Source: a virus. Taken from it: a DNA stretch of 26,027 bases. The notes beneath the pieces are model-generated. The model did not search any database. It was not told the DNA's origin and saw only the letters and a list, made by a program, of their open reading frames with translations. Below, one piece after another: positions 13,738 through 20,527 of this stretch (position 1 is its first letter; each line of letters opens with the position of its first letter). The position numbers and the translations under genes were made by a program. The stretch is from positions 1 to 26,027 of the IMG/VR virus record IMGVR_UViG_3300048134_000036. One strand, given 5' to 3'.

Positions 13738-14180
13738 ATCTCTGTTAGCACCTTGAATTGTGACGTTCTGACATGGCGGCATACTTCTATTTCTGCCTCA
13801 TCATTCAGTCTGTTCATGCCCTTCTTAGACACCCTATAGTCAGGTTCACCGTGGTAAGTCTTGTTGATGTCTATGTAGCCAATGGTATCGTCTTTCTTCC
13901 AGTGTACCACAAACAGGCTGGGCAATCCTGTTATCTCAGTTTGGTTTTTACCCGCAGTGCATTTTGTCAAACTTATCATAATGTCTGGCAGGTCATAAAA
14001 AGCGTAGTTAATGATGCGCAATTCTACGAACGCTTGCGGCTTGTTGTCTTTGTGAGCTACAGCATCAAACACGCTGTACTTGTGCTGCATCTCTACTGTG
14101 CATTTCCACTTCTTACCTAGACGCACACACAAGTCTAACTCGCGCTGCACCATCTCATCGCTAGGTTTCCAATGGGTCAT
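13734..14180 (-). CDS. Possible PD-(D/E)XK-like nuclease, phage conserved type
   Basis: A 148-residue protein whose core suggests an endonuclease-like fold. Residues 37-41 (VFDAV) would hold the catalytic Asp (D39); FVELR (51-55) holds E53 followed by R55 where the family normally has Lys; LPDIMISLTKC (64-74) and PSLFVVHWKKD (87-97) are later core elements, ending with a GYID strand. D..E-x-R is an unusual variant of D..E-x-K, so activity is in doubt. It sits among recombination genes, coupled to the XRE-sigma4 gene by an ATGA overlap and overlapping the gene upstream by 20 bases. If inactive, it might be a DNA-binding or scaffold protein. Confidence 0.45.
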   Translation of the reverse strand: MTHWKPSDEMVQRELDLCVRLGKKWKCTVEMQHKYSVFDAVAHKDNKPQAFVELRIINYAFYDLPDIMISLTKCTAGKNQTEITGLPSLFVVHWKKDDTIGYIDINKTYHGEPDYRVSKKGMNRLNDEAEIEVCRHVRTSQFKVLTEI

Positions 14181-14553
14181 ACCCTATTCCCTCTGCCAGC
14201 TTAGTCATTGTCAGTTCAAAGAACGTGTTAAACTCTCGCTGATCCATCTTATCAAAGCTGATGCTATCAGGTATGTTCACCAGTTCACCGTTTAGCGCAG
14301 ACAACTTGATCCGCACATATCCACACGCAATCTTTAGTTCATCGTGCAGGTGATGCTCTGTGGGCCATTTACCTGTATCCCTAGCCACCCTGCGCAGCGT
14401 AGACCAGTATAGGTTATGATGCGGGTTAGATCGCTTGCCAGTAGGCGACAGGTTAAACAACGCGCCTTGTGGGTAATCTTCCATCCGTTCTGCGTCATAT
14501 TGAGAAACAGGCACTATGCGCCCATTCCTCAGTTCCATCTGCAACTTGGTCAT
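14161..14553 (-). CDS. Phage protein resembling DUF1367 / NinB-neighbour type
   Basis: A 130-residue soluble protein. HHNLYWSTLRRV (45-56), LHDELKIACGYV (69-80) and ISFDKMDQREFNTFF (97-111) are positions that match my recollection of a small phage family (DUF1367-like) encoded in recombination modules. No catalytic residues are recognised. Its ATG shares a base with the SSB stop (TAATG), implying coupled translation with SSB, so a role in DNA metabolism is likely. The family assignment is tentative and could be wrong. Confidence 0.5.
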   Translation of the reverse strand: MTKLQMELRNGRIVPVSQYDAERMEDYPQGALFNLSPTGKRSNPHHNLYWSTLRRVARDTGKWPTEHHLHDELKIACGYVRIKLSALNGELVNIPDSISFDKMDQREFNTFFELTMTKLAEGIGYDPLET

Positions 14554-14933
14554 TAGAAAGGTATCTCATCGTCCAGTTGGTTTTCTGAGAACGTCTGACC
14601 TTCTGCCATGCGCTGGGGTTCATGCTCAGTGTGCGATACTTGCTCACGCTGTTGACCACCGCCGATCAGCTTAACGTCATTGGCACGAATGCTGATGTAG
14701 GTTTTGCCATTATACTCGCGGGTTTTTAGCTCACCTGATACGCCTACTTGTTTACCTTTCGTAACGTACTGGGCAATTCCTGTTCGGTTATAGTCAACGT
14801 CAAAGAAGATCGTGCCTTTATTTGCTCCATAGCCATCATCAACTGCGACTGAAAATTTGAGAAATCCCCCTCTCTCGTTCTGTTGAATTTGACTGTCTTT
14901 GGTGACACGCCCGATAATAGTGCATACTTTCAT
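14553..14933 (-). CDS. ssb: Single-stranded DNA-binding protein
   Basis: A 126-residue SSB. Residues 1-92 form the OB fold, with the IGRVTKDSQI start, GFLKFSVAVDD strand and GVSGELKTREYNGKTYISIR core typical of bacterial and phage SSBs. A polar linker (93-120) ends in DDEIPF (121-126), the acidic tip that recruits host and phage partners such as RecO, PriA or exonuclease. It coats single-stranded DNA and would work with the annealing protein, whose stop overlaps the SSB start by ATGA (4 bases). Phage-encoded SSB is shorter than the 178-residue E. coli protein, with a short linker. Confidence 0.93.
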   Translation of the reverse strand: MKVCTIIGRVTKDSQIQQNERGGFLKFSVAVDDGYGANKGTIFFDVDYNRTGIAQYVTKGKQVGVSGELKTREYNGKTYISIRANDVKLIGGGQQREQVSHTEHEPQRMAEGQTFSENQLDDEIPF

Positions 14934-15595
14934 ACCATTAGCTCCGTTTTACGTTCATCATGTTTGTCCCATAGATTTGCTGTAACTTCTGCTGATAAAT
15001 AATTCTCAGCTTGGTTCATAAATTTCTGGAACCGTTCTTCTGCTTTAGAAAACTTTTGCGCATCTGGCTTGTTGTCGTAAAAAGTAAGCCAAGCATCCGC
15101 GCGATCTTCTGTTGTCATTTCCATTTTAGGTTCGGTAGATGGTTCTACATCGCTTTCCTTAATTTCTTTAATCTTATCTTTTAGGTCGCGTATTTCCTTT
15201 TCCATCTCTTTGCGTGGTACACCTTCCATTTCATTAAGAGATGCAAACTCGCCACCAGCAAGTCCCAGCATTGAAAGCGCCCGTCCAACAGCGCTGGTTT
15301 GGCAGTTTTCTACTGCGGATGTTTTGTTGACCATTGTTGATCCGCGTATTTCTTCTGCAACACCAGATGAAACAACAAACCCATCTTTGTCTTTGATGTC
15401 GCATTGTATCATCACGCTACGCTCATCAGAGTGGAGAACTTTTGTTTCTATTCCGTATTCACCACCAAATGTTGCGCGGAATGCTTCTATGCGGCGATCT
15501 ACCATTAGATATTTCTTACCGCCTTGCATTGTCTTGCCGTGCTTTTCATTTAGTTCGCTGGCAAATTCCATTGCTATATGAAACTTATTGGTCAT
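14930..15595 (-). CDS. Single-strand annealing recombinase (ERF/Sak-type)
   Basis: A 221-residue protein. The core (about 20-122) contains KKYLMVDRRIEAFRATFG (27-44) and the hallmark KTSAVENCQTSAVGRALSML (91-110), typical of ERF/Rad52-like phage annealing proteins, which form rings and pair complementary single strands. A charged coiled-coil (about 125-150) and a Glu/Lys-rich tail follow. Its place directly upstream of SSB, overlapping it by ATGA, is the usual arrangement. No matching 5'-3' exonuclease is seen in the window, unlike many phages that pair the two. The start at 15595 overlaps the preceding stop by 11 bases. Confidence 0.8.
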   Translation of the reverse strand: MTNKFHIAMEFASELNEKHGKTMQGGKKYLMVDRRIEAFRATFGGEYGIETKVLHSDERSVMIQCDIKDKDGFVVSSGVAEEIRGSTMVNKTSAVENCQTSAVGRALSMLGLAGGEFASLNEMEGVPRKEMEKEIRDLKDKIKEIKESDVEPSTEPKMEMTTEDRADAWLTFYDNKPDAQKFSKAEERFQKFMNQAENYLSAEVTANLWDKHDERKTELMV

Positions 15596-15770
15596 ATCCC
15601 ATAGCCTTTCTTAGTTCATCGTGTGCTTTGTTTGCTGCTTCAATACCTTCATCAATAGCCTGCAATGCTATCGTGACATCGCTTGAAAGCAAGCTGTGCT
15701 TTGCAGCCGCCATACATAGCGATTTATATATCTCTGACTTTATAGCCAATGGTGTAGGATGTTTATGCAT
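15585..15770 (-). CDS. 61-residue helical protein, first gene of the recombination operon
   Basis: ATG 15770 follows GAGGTAA. The peptide is helical with mixed charge (IKSEIYKSLCMAAAKHS, then TIALQAIDEGIEAANKAHDE), and no motif is seen. It is the first gene transcribed leftward from the divergent promoter region at 15.8 kb, and its stop overlaps the annealing-protein start by 11 bases. A role as an annealing-protein partner is possible but only positional. Confidence 0.6.
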   Translation of the reverse strand: MHKHPTPLAIKSEIYKSLCMAAAKHSLLSSDVTIALQAIDEGIEAANKAHDELRKAMGYDQ

Positions 15771-15797
15771 TGTTTACCTCGTTTTACTGTTTGTCTC

Positions 15798-15826
15798 TTG
15801 CATATATATCAAGTGTAGCCTATATA
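15798..15826. promoter_or_regulatory. Overlapping divergent promoters of the recombination operon and HTH regulator
   Basis: On the + strand TTGCAT (15798-15803) and TATATA (15821-15826) are separated by exactly 17 bases and would start transcription about 24 bases before the HTH gene. On the - strand TTGTAT (about 15828-15823) and TATATG (about 15805-15800) are also 17 bases apart and face the recombination operon. The two promoters therefore overlap face to face, so RNA polymerase or a repressor bound for one excludes the other. This is a likely switch point. Matches are moderate (-35 boxes are 3-4 of 6). Confidence 0.5.
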
Positions 15827-15856
15827 CAACCCCAAGAATGCAAAAAAGGAGAACGC

Positions 15857-16042
15857 ATGAATAGCAAGATGATGTATAACTTGGAGCATATCCAGCGGCT
15901 GATGAAGGATCGTCAACCGTCTAAGGTATGTGAAGCAACAGGTTTATCGCGGCATACTTACTACCGTGTTCGGGATGGCGTAGGCAATGTCACTTACGAT
16001 ACGGTAAAAGTCTTGTCTGATTATTTTATGGATGTAGAATAG
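15857..16042 (+). CDS. Small HTH regulator (Cro/XRE-like)
   Basis: A 61-residue protein with one helix-turn-helix: SKVCEATGLSRHTYYRVRDG (22-41) reads as helix 2, turn and recognition helix, followed by GNVTYDTVKVLSDYF (43-57), as in short Cro-type repressors. AAGGAG 6 bases before ATG 15857 sets the start; an open frame extends upstream to 15770 but lacks a binding site. It is read divergently from the recombination operon, so it probably binds the overlapping promoters at 15798-15826 and controls them. A hairpin terminator follows immediately. Confidence 0.7.
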   Translation: MNSKMMYNLEHIQRLMKDRQPSKVCEATGLSRHTYYRVRDGVGNVTYDTVKVLSDYFMDVE

Positions 16043-16044
16043 AA

Positions 16045-16077
16045 AAAGACCCGCGCCAGTGGAAGCAACGGGTCTTT
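16045..16077. terminator. Hairpin terminator after the HTH gene
   Basis: AAAGACCCG (16045-16053) is perfectly complementary to CGGGTCTTT (16069-16077) around a 15-base loop. The stem runs into TTT on the + side and the A run is on the left, so it could work in both directions. It starts 3 bases after the HTH stop and lies 31 bases before the replication gene, probably reducing read-through from the HTH promoter. Confidence 0.7.
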
Positions 16078-16107
16078 AACATCTAACAGTGAAAGGAGTA
16101 AACTTTC

Positions 16108-16758
16108 ATGTCCCACTATATGACAGCATTAGCAATGAAGCAACAGGGTTTGAAGCCTGCAACCAAGATTGTGTTGTATTGGCTTGCAGATCATCACAAC
16201 GGCGAAACCTTAAAGTGCTATCCAAGCATTAAGCGTTTGGCAGATTGTTGCGAGATGAGTGAGCAAAGCGTTCGTAACCACCTAAAAGAACTAGAGCGCC
16301 TTAAACTTATTCAGTGGTCACCGTATTACTGCGATGATGGCAGGCAGACATCCAACAATTATTATTTCTTGTTTAAAGATGACGGAACAGTTGGCGGTAT
16401 GAAGTGCTACAAAGCCCCCTCAAGAAAACAACAGGGGGAGGGTACAAAATCTGTAGGGGGGAGGGTACAAAATTTTGACCCAAACCTTGTAAGAAAGAAC
16501 CTTGGAAGTAAACTATATACATCATCAAAGGATGATGAGGTGAATTATTACTTTGATCAATTATGGGAAATGTACCCACGCAAGGTAGGGAAAGGGCAGG
16601 CTAGAAAAGCATATGTAACAGCTTCTAAGAAGATAGACTTCTTTGATCTATTGCCTAAACTGGAAGCATACGTTTCAACACTAGACGGTAAAGACAAACA
16701 ATACATGCCTCACCTAGCTACTTGGCTAAACGGTGAGCGCTGGGCAGATGAGGTATAA
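16108..16758 (+). CDS. Replication initiator-like protein (HTH_36 plus C-terminal module)
   Basis: A 216-residue protein. Residues 16-80 look like a winged helix (TKIVLYWLADHH, then YPSIKRLADCCEMSEQSVRNH as HTH, LKLIQWS as wing), of the type found at the N-terminus of phage O-like and DnaT-like replication proteins. A polar linker (about 95-145) is followed by FDQLWEMYPRKVGKGQARKAY (149-169) and YMPHLATWLNGERWADE (198-214), the conserved C-terminal module of these proteins. It probably binds the phage origin and recruits host helicase. AAAGGAG precedes the ATG. No origin iterons were found by eye within the gene. Confidence 0.75.
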   Translation: MSHYMTALAMKQQGLKPATKIVLYWLADHHNGETLKCYPSIKRLADCCEMSEQSVRNHLKELERLKLIQWSPYYCDDGRQTSNNYYFLFKDDGTVGGMKCYKAPSRKQQGEGTKSVGGRVQNFDPNLVRKNLGSKLYTSSKDDEVNYYFDQLWEMYPRKVGKGQARKAYVTASKKIDFFDLLPKLEAYVSTLDGKDKQYMPHLATWLNGERWADEV

Positions 16759-16762
16759 TGCT

Positions 16763-17266
16763 ATGAACTATGATATGAGAATGCAGCTAATCCGTAATGA
16801 GCTAATGAACATCCTTGGCACTTACGCTATTCCAAAGCACTTAGAAGATGAGAAACGTGCGCAGACAGAGGTAGAGGGTATCTGTCGCTTGATTAACCAG
16901 AAGTTTCCTAACGACACAAATGAGGATCACATTCGCGGCACAATGGATCGCGCAATGCTGAAACTAAAAGAAGCGCACAAGTCTCGCTCTTGGCCCACAT
17001 CCGCAGAAATCAGCGCAGCAGTTTCTAAGTCTATGACATCTGCATCCACACGCTCAGTAAGCAGCGGCCCGTGGAAGCCTGACACCTTACAGCTAAATGC
17101 CAAACGTATCATTGCAGGTGAACCAGTAGGTGAGATGTATATACGCGGTAAGCTGGCAGATAAGATGGTAGAGATGGGACTTATCTCAGACGCACATTTG
17201 CAGCCGTACTTAGAATACTTGTCAGCAAACAATATACCTGCTAGGGTTGACCCACCTAGTTCATAG
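16763..17266 (+). CDS. Unknown protein next to the replication initiator (possible helicase loader)
   Basis: A 167-residue protein. I prefer ATG 16763 (GAGGT 8 bases upstream); ATG 16748 is an alternative with a weaker site. The protein is mainly helical in the N-terminal half (about 1-90), has a Ser/Thr-rich linker (about 90-105) and a helical C-terminus (108-160). No Walker A motif is present, so it is not a DnaC-type ATPase. Its position directly after the initiator, like lambda P after O, suggests helicase recruitment, but this is positional. A strong terminator follows. Confidence 0.55.
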   Translation: MNYDMRMQLIRNELMNILGTYAIPKHLEDEKRAQTEVEGICRLINQKFPNDTNEDHIRGTMDRAMLKLKEAHKSRSWPTSAEISAAVSKSMTSASTRSVSSGPWKPDTLQLNAKRIIAGEPVGEMYIRGKLADKMVEMGLISDAHLQPYLEYLSANNIPARVDPPSS

Positions 17267-17282
17267 GTTTGCCTCACTTAAC

Positions 17283-17321
17283 TGCCCCCTCGCGTGATCG
17301 CTCCGCAGGGGGTGTTTTTTT
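17283..17321 (+). terminator. Terminator after the replication genes
   Basis: CCCCCT (17285-17290) pairs with AGGGGG (17307-17312), extended by two G-T wobbles, with an inner GCG/CGC contact in the loop, followed by seven T (17315-17321). It is a strong Rho-independent terminator 18 bases after the preceding stop. Confidence 0.85.
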
Positions 17322-17349
17322 GCTTAAAATTGTGTTACCTTCTCAGCAA

Positions 17350-17402
17350 GAGCCAACCTCTCTCCCTCCCTGTTGGTATCGTGTAGCTCCATACACTGGC
17401 TC
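17350..17402 (+). other. Inverted-repeat-rich intergenic element before terminase
   Basis: This 53-base segment contains three sets of complementary arms: GAGCCA (17350-17355) with TGGCTC (17397-17402), CCAAC (17353-17357) with GTTGG (17372-17376), and GTGTA (17381-17385) with TACAC (17392-17396). The first two share bases and so exclude each other, which would suit a switch or a processed RNA. A pyrimidine-rich run lies inside. It is flanked by terminators on both sides and sits 94 bases upstream of the terminase small subunit gene. Possible roles are a small RNA, a leader or a packaging-initiation site. No tRNA structure was found. Confidence 0.4.
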
Positions 17403-17412
17403 TCCTCACTGG

Positions 17413-17450
17413 CCCTCTGAGCGCGGTCACGTTCAGGGGGTCTTTTATTT
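17413..17450 (+). terminator. Second terminator upstream of terminase
   Basis: CCCTCTGA (17413-17420) pairs with TCAGGGGG (17433-17440), 8 bp including one wobble, around a 12-base loop, followed by TCTTTTATTT. It looks like a strong Rho-independent terminator. Two strong terminators within 130 bases isolate the terminase genes from upstream transcription, so late transcription of terminase must start downstream or be antiterminated. Confidence 0.8.
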
Positions 17451-17495
17451 TACACACAAATGCACTAATATACACAACATATAGACGCACCCACT

Positions 17496-17846
17496 ATGGA
17501 CGGTACTATGAGTACGAAACAAGAACATTCAAACAGAGTGCTTACAGGCGGTTCTCGCAAGGGAAAGCCAAACAAAGTAAACAGATTACTTAAAGATGCC
17601 ATACTTGATGCGGCCCATCGTGCAGGTCAGCATATCGTAGATGAAAGATACGCAGGTAGAAAAGACGTAGACCCTCGCTTCATAGAGGCAGCAAAAAAAG
17701 AGGGCATGACAGAATACCTACAGTTCCAAGCAGAACAAAACCCCACAGCCTTTATGTCCCTGATGGGCAAGGTACTACCTATGCAGGTCAAAGCAGAAGT
17801 AGAGGGTGAAGTGCAGCATGTGGTTAGGCTCAAATGGCGCGAGTGA
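17496..17846 (+). CDS. Terminase small subunit-like protein
   Basis: A 116-residue protein (start at 17496 or, with a weak GGACGG site, at 17508). The features SRKGKPNKVNRLLKDAILDA (20-39) and EQNPTAFMSLMGKVLPMQVK (79-98) match the common small phage protein that precedes large terminase genes and acts as, or in place of, the small subunit in DNA recognition. The gene ends 13 bases into the large subunit gene. The order of small then large terminase supports the call. An independent function in DNA binding is likely, given the basic N-terminus. Confidence 0.75.
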   Translation: MDGTMSTKQEHSNRVLTGGSRKGKPNKVNRLLKDAILDAAHRAGQHIVDERYAGRKDVDPRFIEAAKKEGMTEYLQFQAEQNPTAFMSLMGKVLPMQVKAEVEGEVQHVVRLKWRE

Positions 17847-19108
17847 TAGAAGTAGATCAAGAAATAGACTACAAGCCACGCGATCAGATCAGAGCATTCC
17901 ACAACAGGAAAGAACGCTTTGCGATTATCGTAGCTCACAGACGCTTTGGTAAAACCGTAGCAGCCATCAACGATCTTATCCGTTCTTGCTTTGAAATAGA
18001 CCGTCCAAATGTACGGGTAGCATATATTGCTCCATACCTTTCCCAAGCTAAAGCAGTTGCATGGGATTATGCGTTGGAGTTCACCAGAGATATTCCAGAG
18101 ATAAAAGTAAACCACAGTGAATTGCGCATAGACTTCCTCAACGGTGCGCGGTTCCGATTATTCGGTGCAGATAATTACAATGCTTTGCGCGGCTTATATT
18201 TTGATGCGGTCGTGGCTGATGAGATGGCAGACTTCCCTGCGTCAGCTTGGTCAAATGTTATCCGTCCCGCATTGGCAGATAGGCGCGGCTCTGCTACCTT
18301 TATCTCAACGCCTAAAGGGAAGAACGAGTTTTGGAAGTTATGGGATGAAGCGCAAGACGATCCTAACTGGTTCACCGCAATGCTCAAAGCATCAGATACG
18401 TCAATCTTGGATCAAGAAGAACTTGATGAAGCAAGACGTACAATGGGCGATGACCGCTACGAGCAAGAATTTGAGTGCAGCTTTGAAGCGGCAATCCAAG
18501 GGGCTTATTACGCAAAAGAAATGAAAGAGGCCACAGAAGATGGTCGGATTACCCGTGTGCCGTATGATCGTGCAGCATCTGTGATTACGGCATGGGACTT
18601 GGGGATAGGCGATAGCACAGCGATATGGTTTGCTCAGTTCGTAGGCCAAGAAATCAGGATTATAGACTATTACGAAAACAGTGGAGTAGGATTAGATCAC
18701 TATGCAAAAGTTCTCTTGGACAAAGAATATCACTACGAGCAACACATTCTGCCGCATGATGTCCAAGTCAAGGAACTGGGAACAGGGAAAAGCAGGCTTG
18801 AAACGCTTGACGCGCTGGGCATACGGAACATTCAGATTGCGCCGAAACTAGCGGTAGAGGATGGCATACAGGCTGCGCGTACTATGATCCCCAAGTGCTG
18901 GTTTGATGCTGATAACTGCACCAGAGGCATAGAAGCGCTACGACAATATCGCAGAGACTTTGACGAAAAGCTGAAGACTTGGCGGGGTAGACCGCTACAC
19001 GATTGGACATCACACGGTGCAGATGCGTTTAGGTATCTTGCGGTAGGTTATCGCAGGGAAAGCGATTGGGGTGAGCCAATCAGAAGGAATTTGCGCGGCA
19101 TAGCCTAG
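17834..19108 (+). CDS. terL: Terminase large subunit
   Basis: A 424-residue packaging motor that hydrolyses ATP to pump DNA into the prohead and cuts it. The ATPase domain has an atypical Walker A, AHRRFGKT (34-41), Walker B AVVADE with D129 and E130, and the STP coupling motif (158-160). The RNase H-like nuclease domain shows AWDLG with D255, PHD with D309 and HGADAFR with D397, the three metal-binding aspartates. All key residues are intact. Length is typical for the short terminase group. It overlaps the small subunit gene by 13 bases. Confidence 0.96.
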   Translation: MARVIEVDQEIDYKPRDQIRAFHNRKERFAIIVAHRRFGKTVAAINDLIRSCFEIDRPNVRVAYIAPYLSQAKAVAWDYALEFTRDIPEIKVNHSELRIDFLNGARFRLFGADNYNALRGLYFDAVVADEMADFPASAWSNVIRPALADRRGSATFISTPKGKNEFWKLWDEAQDDPNWFTAMLKASDTSILDQEELDEARRTMGDDRYEQEFECSFEAAIQGAYYAKEMKEATEDGRITRVPYDRAASVITAWDLGIGDSTAIWFAQFVGQEIRIIDYYENSGVGLDHYAKVLLDKEYHYEQHILPHDVQVKELGTGKSRLETLDALGIRNIQIAPKLAVEDGIQAARTMIPKCWFDADNCTRGIEALRQYRRDFDEKLKTWRGRPLHDWTSHGADAFRYLAVGYRRESDWGEPIRRNLRGIA

Positions 19109-19141
19109 TGTGGTAAGGTGCAGCTAACACAGGAGTTGCCC

Positions 19142-19303
19142 ATGCCCAAAAAAGGTTTGTATGCGAATGTTCACGCAAAACGTAAGCGGATAGCTGCGGG
19201 TTCTGGTGAGAAGATGCGCAAGGCTGGCTCTAAAGGTGCGCCTAAAGCATCAGCATGGAAAGCAGCCGCAAAAACAGCCAAGAAAAAGAAAGCGAAAAAG
19301 TAA
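19142..19303 (+). CDS. Small Lys/Ala-rich basic phage protein
   Basis: A 53-residue protein starting at ATG 19142, with AGGAG 6 bases upstream; an in-frame GTG at 19118 is less likely. Residues 1-31 (MPKKGLYANVHAKRKRI and following) match a small basic protein found in many phages and prophages of this type, and the C-terminus is Lys/Ala-rich. It probably binds DNA or RNA or is a minor packaging-associated protein, but its function is unknown. Its TAA shares a base with the next ATG (TAATG). Confidence 0.75.
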   Translation: MPKKGLYANVHAKRKRIAAGSGEKMRKAGSKGAPKASAWKAAAKTAKKKKAKK

Positions 19304-19818
19304 TGCCACCCAATGAGGATAAGAAGAAAAAAGGCGGGTTGCTGAATGATTTGGCAATGGGCCTCGGCCTGAAAGATCGGGATGCCAGTTACTACAACCG
19401 CACAGCAAAGACGATAGGCAGAACGCAGGGTGCAGATGCGCAGCAGCGTTACATGCGATCCAGTGGTTACGGCAGGCCACAAGCTGGTCTTTTCTCATTT
19501 CTAAGCGGCGGCAACAATCAGAACAGCAGTACGGGCGGCAACAATATTATACCGCGCATGTTTGGATACCGTGACACTACCGATATGTTTGACCGTGGCG
19601 GCAAGTATGCCTCTGGTGGCATGTATCAAGATGGTGGTGGATATAGCGTTTTAGCAAACATCGGGGCTGCACTTTCAGGTCAAGACATGGGTGAACGTCA
19701 GCTTTATGTAGATCAGTACATTGATCAACAAAAAGGCGCTGGGTTTGCAGAGCAAATGAAGACTGCTTATCCAGAGTATTACCAGCAGCTAGTAGTCAAT
19801 GCGATGAGAAATATGTAA
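19303..19818 (+). CDS. 171-residue Gly-rich unknown protein
   Basis: ATG 19303 overlaps the preceding TAA; a longer start at 19255 would run through the Lys-rich gene. The N-terminus is Lys-rich (about 6-10), the centre is Gly/Asn/Ser/Tyr-rich (about 60-135, with YASGGMYQDGGGYS) and likely flexible, and the C-terminus (about 138-170) is helical. Proteins of this make-up often occur between terminase and tail genes as minor virion parts. No motif is recognised. Coupled by TAATG to the next gene. Confidence 0.6.
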   Translation: MPPNEDKKKKGGLLNDLAMGLGLKDRDASYYNRTAKTIGRTQGADAQQRYMRSSGYGRPQAGLFSFLSGGNNQNSSTGGNNIIPRMFGYRDTTDMFDRGGKYASGGMYQDGGGYSVLANIGAALSGQDMGERQLYVDQYIDQQKGAGFAEQMKTAYPEYYQQLVVNAMRNM

Positions 19819-20078
19819 TGGCGAAAGACCCTAGATTAGCCAGAGCAGGCGTTAGTGGCTACAACAAGCCCAAGCGCACACCTAATCACAAAACCAAGTC
19901 ACACGTTGTTGTGGCAAAGGACGGTGACAAGGTAAAGACGATCCGCTTTGGTCAGCAGGGTAAGACAGGCGATAAGACGATGACAAAACGCGCCAAATCA
20001 TTTAAAGCAAGACATGCTAAGAACATCTCCAAGGGCAAGATGAGCGCGGCATACTGGGCAAATAAGGTAAAGTGGTAA
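19818..20078 (+). CDS. 86-residue basic protein (DUF6321-like)
   Basis: A basic, compact protein starting MAKDPRLARAGVSGYNKPKR, with HVVVAKDGDKVKTIRFGQQG (29-48) and KARHAKNISKGKMSAAYWAN (63-82). I recognise this type from many phages and think it corresponds to DUF6321, but cannot confirm that name here. The high positive charge suggests DNA contact; its place directly after terminase might link it to packaging or to the virion. TAATG couples it to both neighbours. Confidence 0.65.
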   Translation: MAKDPRLARAGVSGYNKPKRTPNHKTKSHVVVAKDGDKVKTIRFGQQGKTGDKTMTKRAKSFKARHAKNISKGKMSAAYWANKVKW

Positions 20079-20527
20079 TGGATCAGCTTGTAAACGCGAT
20101 GCGCGATAAGTATGCGCGAGAGGCGCAAGACAAATCCAACGCCTTTCGTTTGCGTGAAGATGGCCCAGAGGGTTACTATTACAGCGATAGTGTGATTGCC
20201 CGTGCTTTGCGCGAGTTGGAAAAGCTGGGCATTGACGACAAAGATGTTCGCCAGCGGGAGTACATGGAGCGCATGATGCGTGAATATGGCCCACGGCAGG
20301 GTGTTGGTCGTGGATTGATGTATCCGCATAGCTACGAGCGAGGCCGCATGGACTTCATTGATAAGCTGCAAGAAATACAGCAAGCGGATGACATGGGAAA
20401 AATGCGCAAACTTGGTATTATGATTGGTGATACTGCGGAAACCCTATTACAAGCACCGTCACGGCGCAGAGGGTATGCGTCAGGCTTGCTAACTTACCTG
20501 CTTGGGGATCGTGATGAACTTAATTGA
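20078..20527 (+). CDS. 149-residue unknown helical protein
   Basis: Starts at ATG 20078 (TAATG with the previous gene). The protein is charged and helical, with several Tyr and Arg clusters (YSDSVIARALRELEKLG, 36-52, and MYPHSYERGRMDF, 81-93). The C-terminus ends in a hydrophobic segment (GYASGLLTYLLGD, 133-145). No enzymatic motif. Its end overlaps the start of the 789-residue gene by 14 bases, so the two are probably translated together; it may be a partner or chaperone for that protein. Confidence 0.55.
   Translation: MDQLVNAMRDKYAREAQDKSNAFRLREDGPEGYYYSDSVIARALRELEKLGIDDKDVRQREYMERMMREYGPRQGVGRGLMYPHSYERGRMDFIDKLQEIQQADDMGKMRKLGIMIGDTAETLLQAPSRRRGYASGLLTYLLGDRDELN

Noticed and set aside
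15442-15864. Rightward 140-codon frame opposite the annealing-protein gene
   Set aside because: Cys/Ile/Ser-rich shadow of the leftward genes; it also spans the divergent promoter.
17350-17402. tRNA gene in the inverted-repeat segment
   Set aside because: No acceptor stem, anticodon arm or T-loop consensus can be arranged; arms are too few and overlapping.
17269-17484. Rightward 71-codon frame in the terminator region
   Set aside because: It crosses both terminators and the inverted repeats, has no binding site and a non-protein-like composition.
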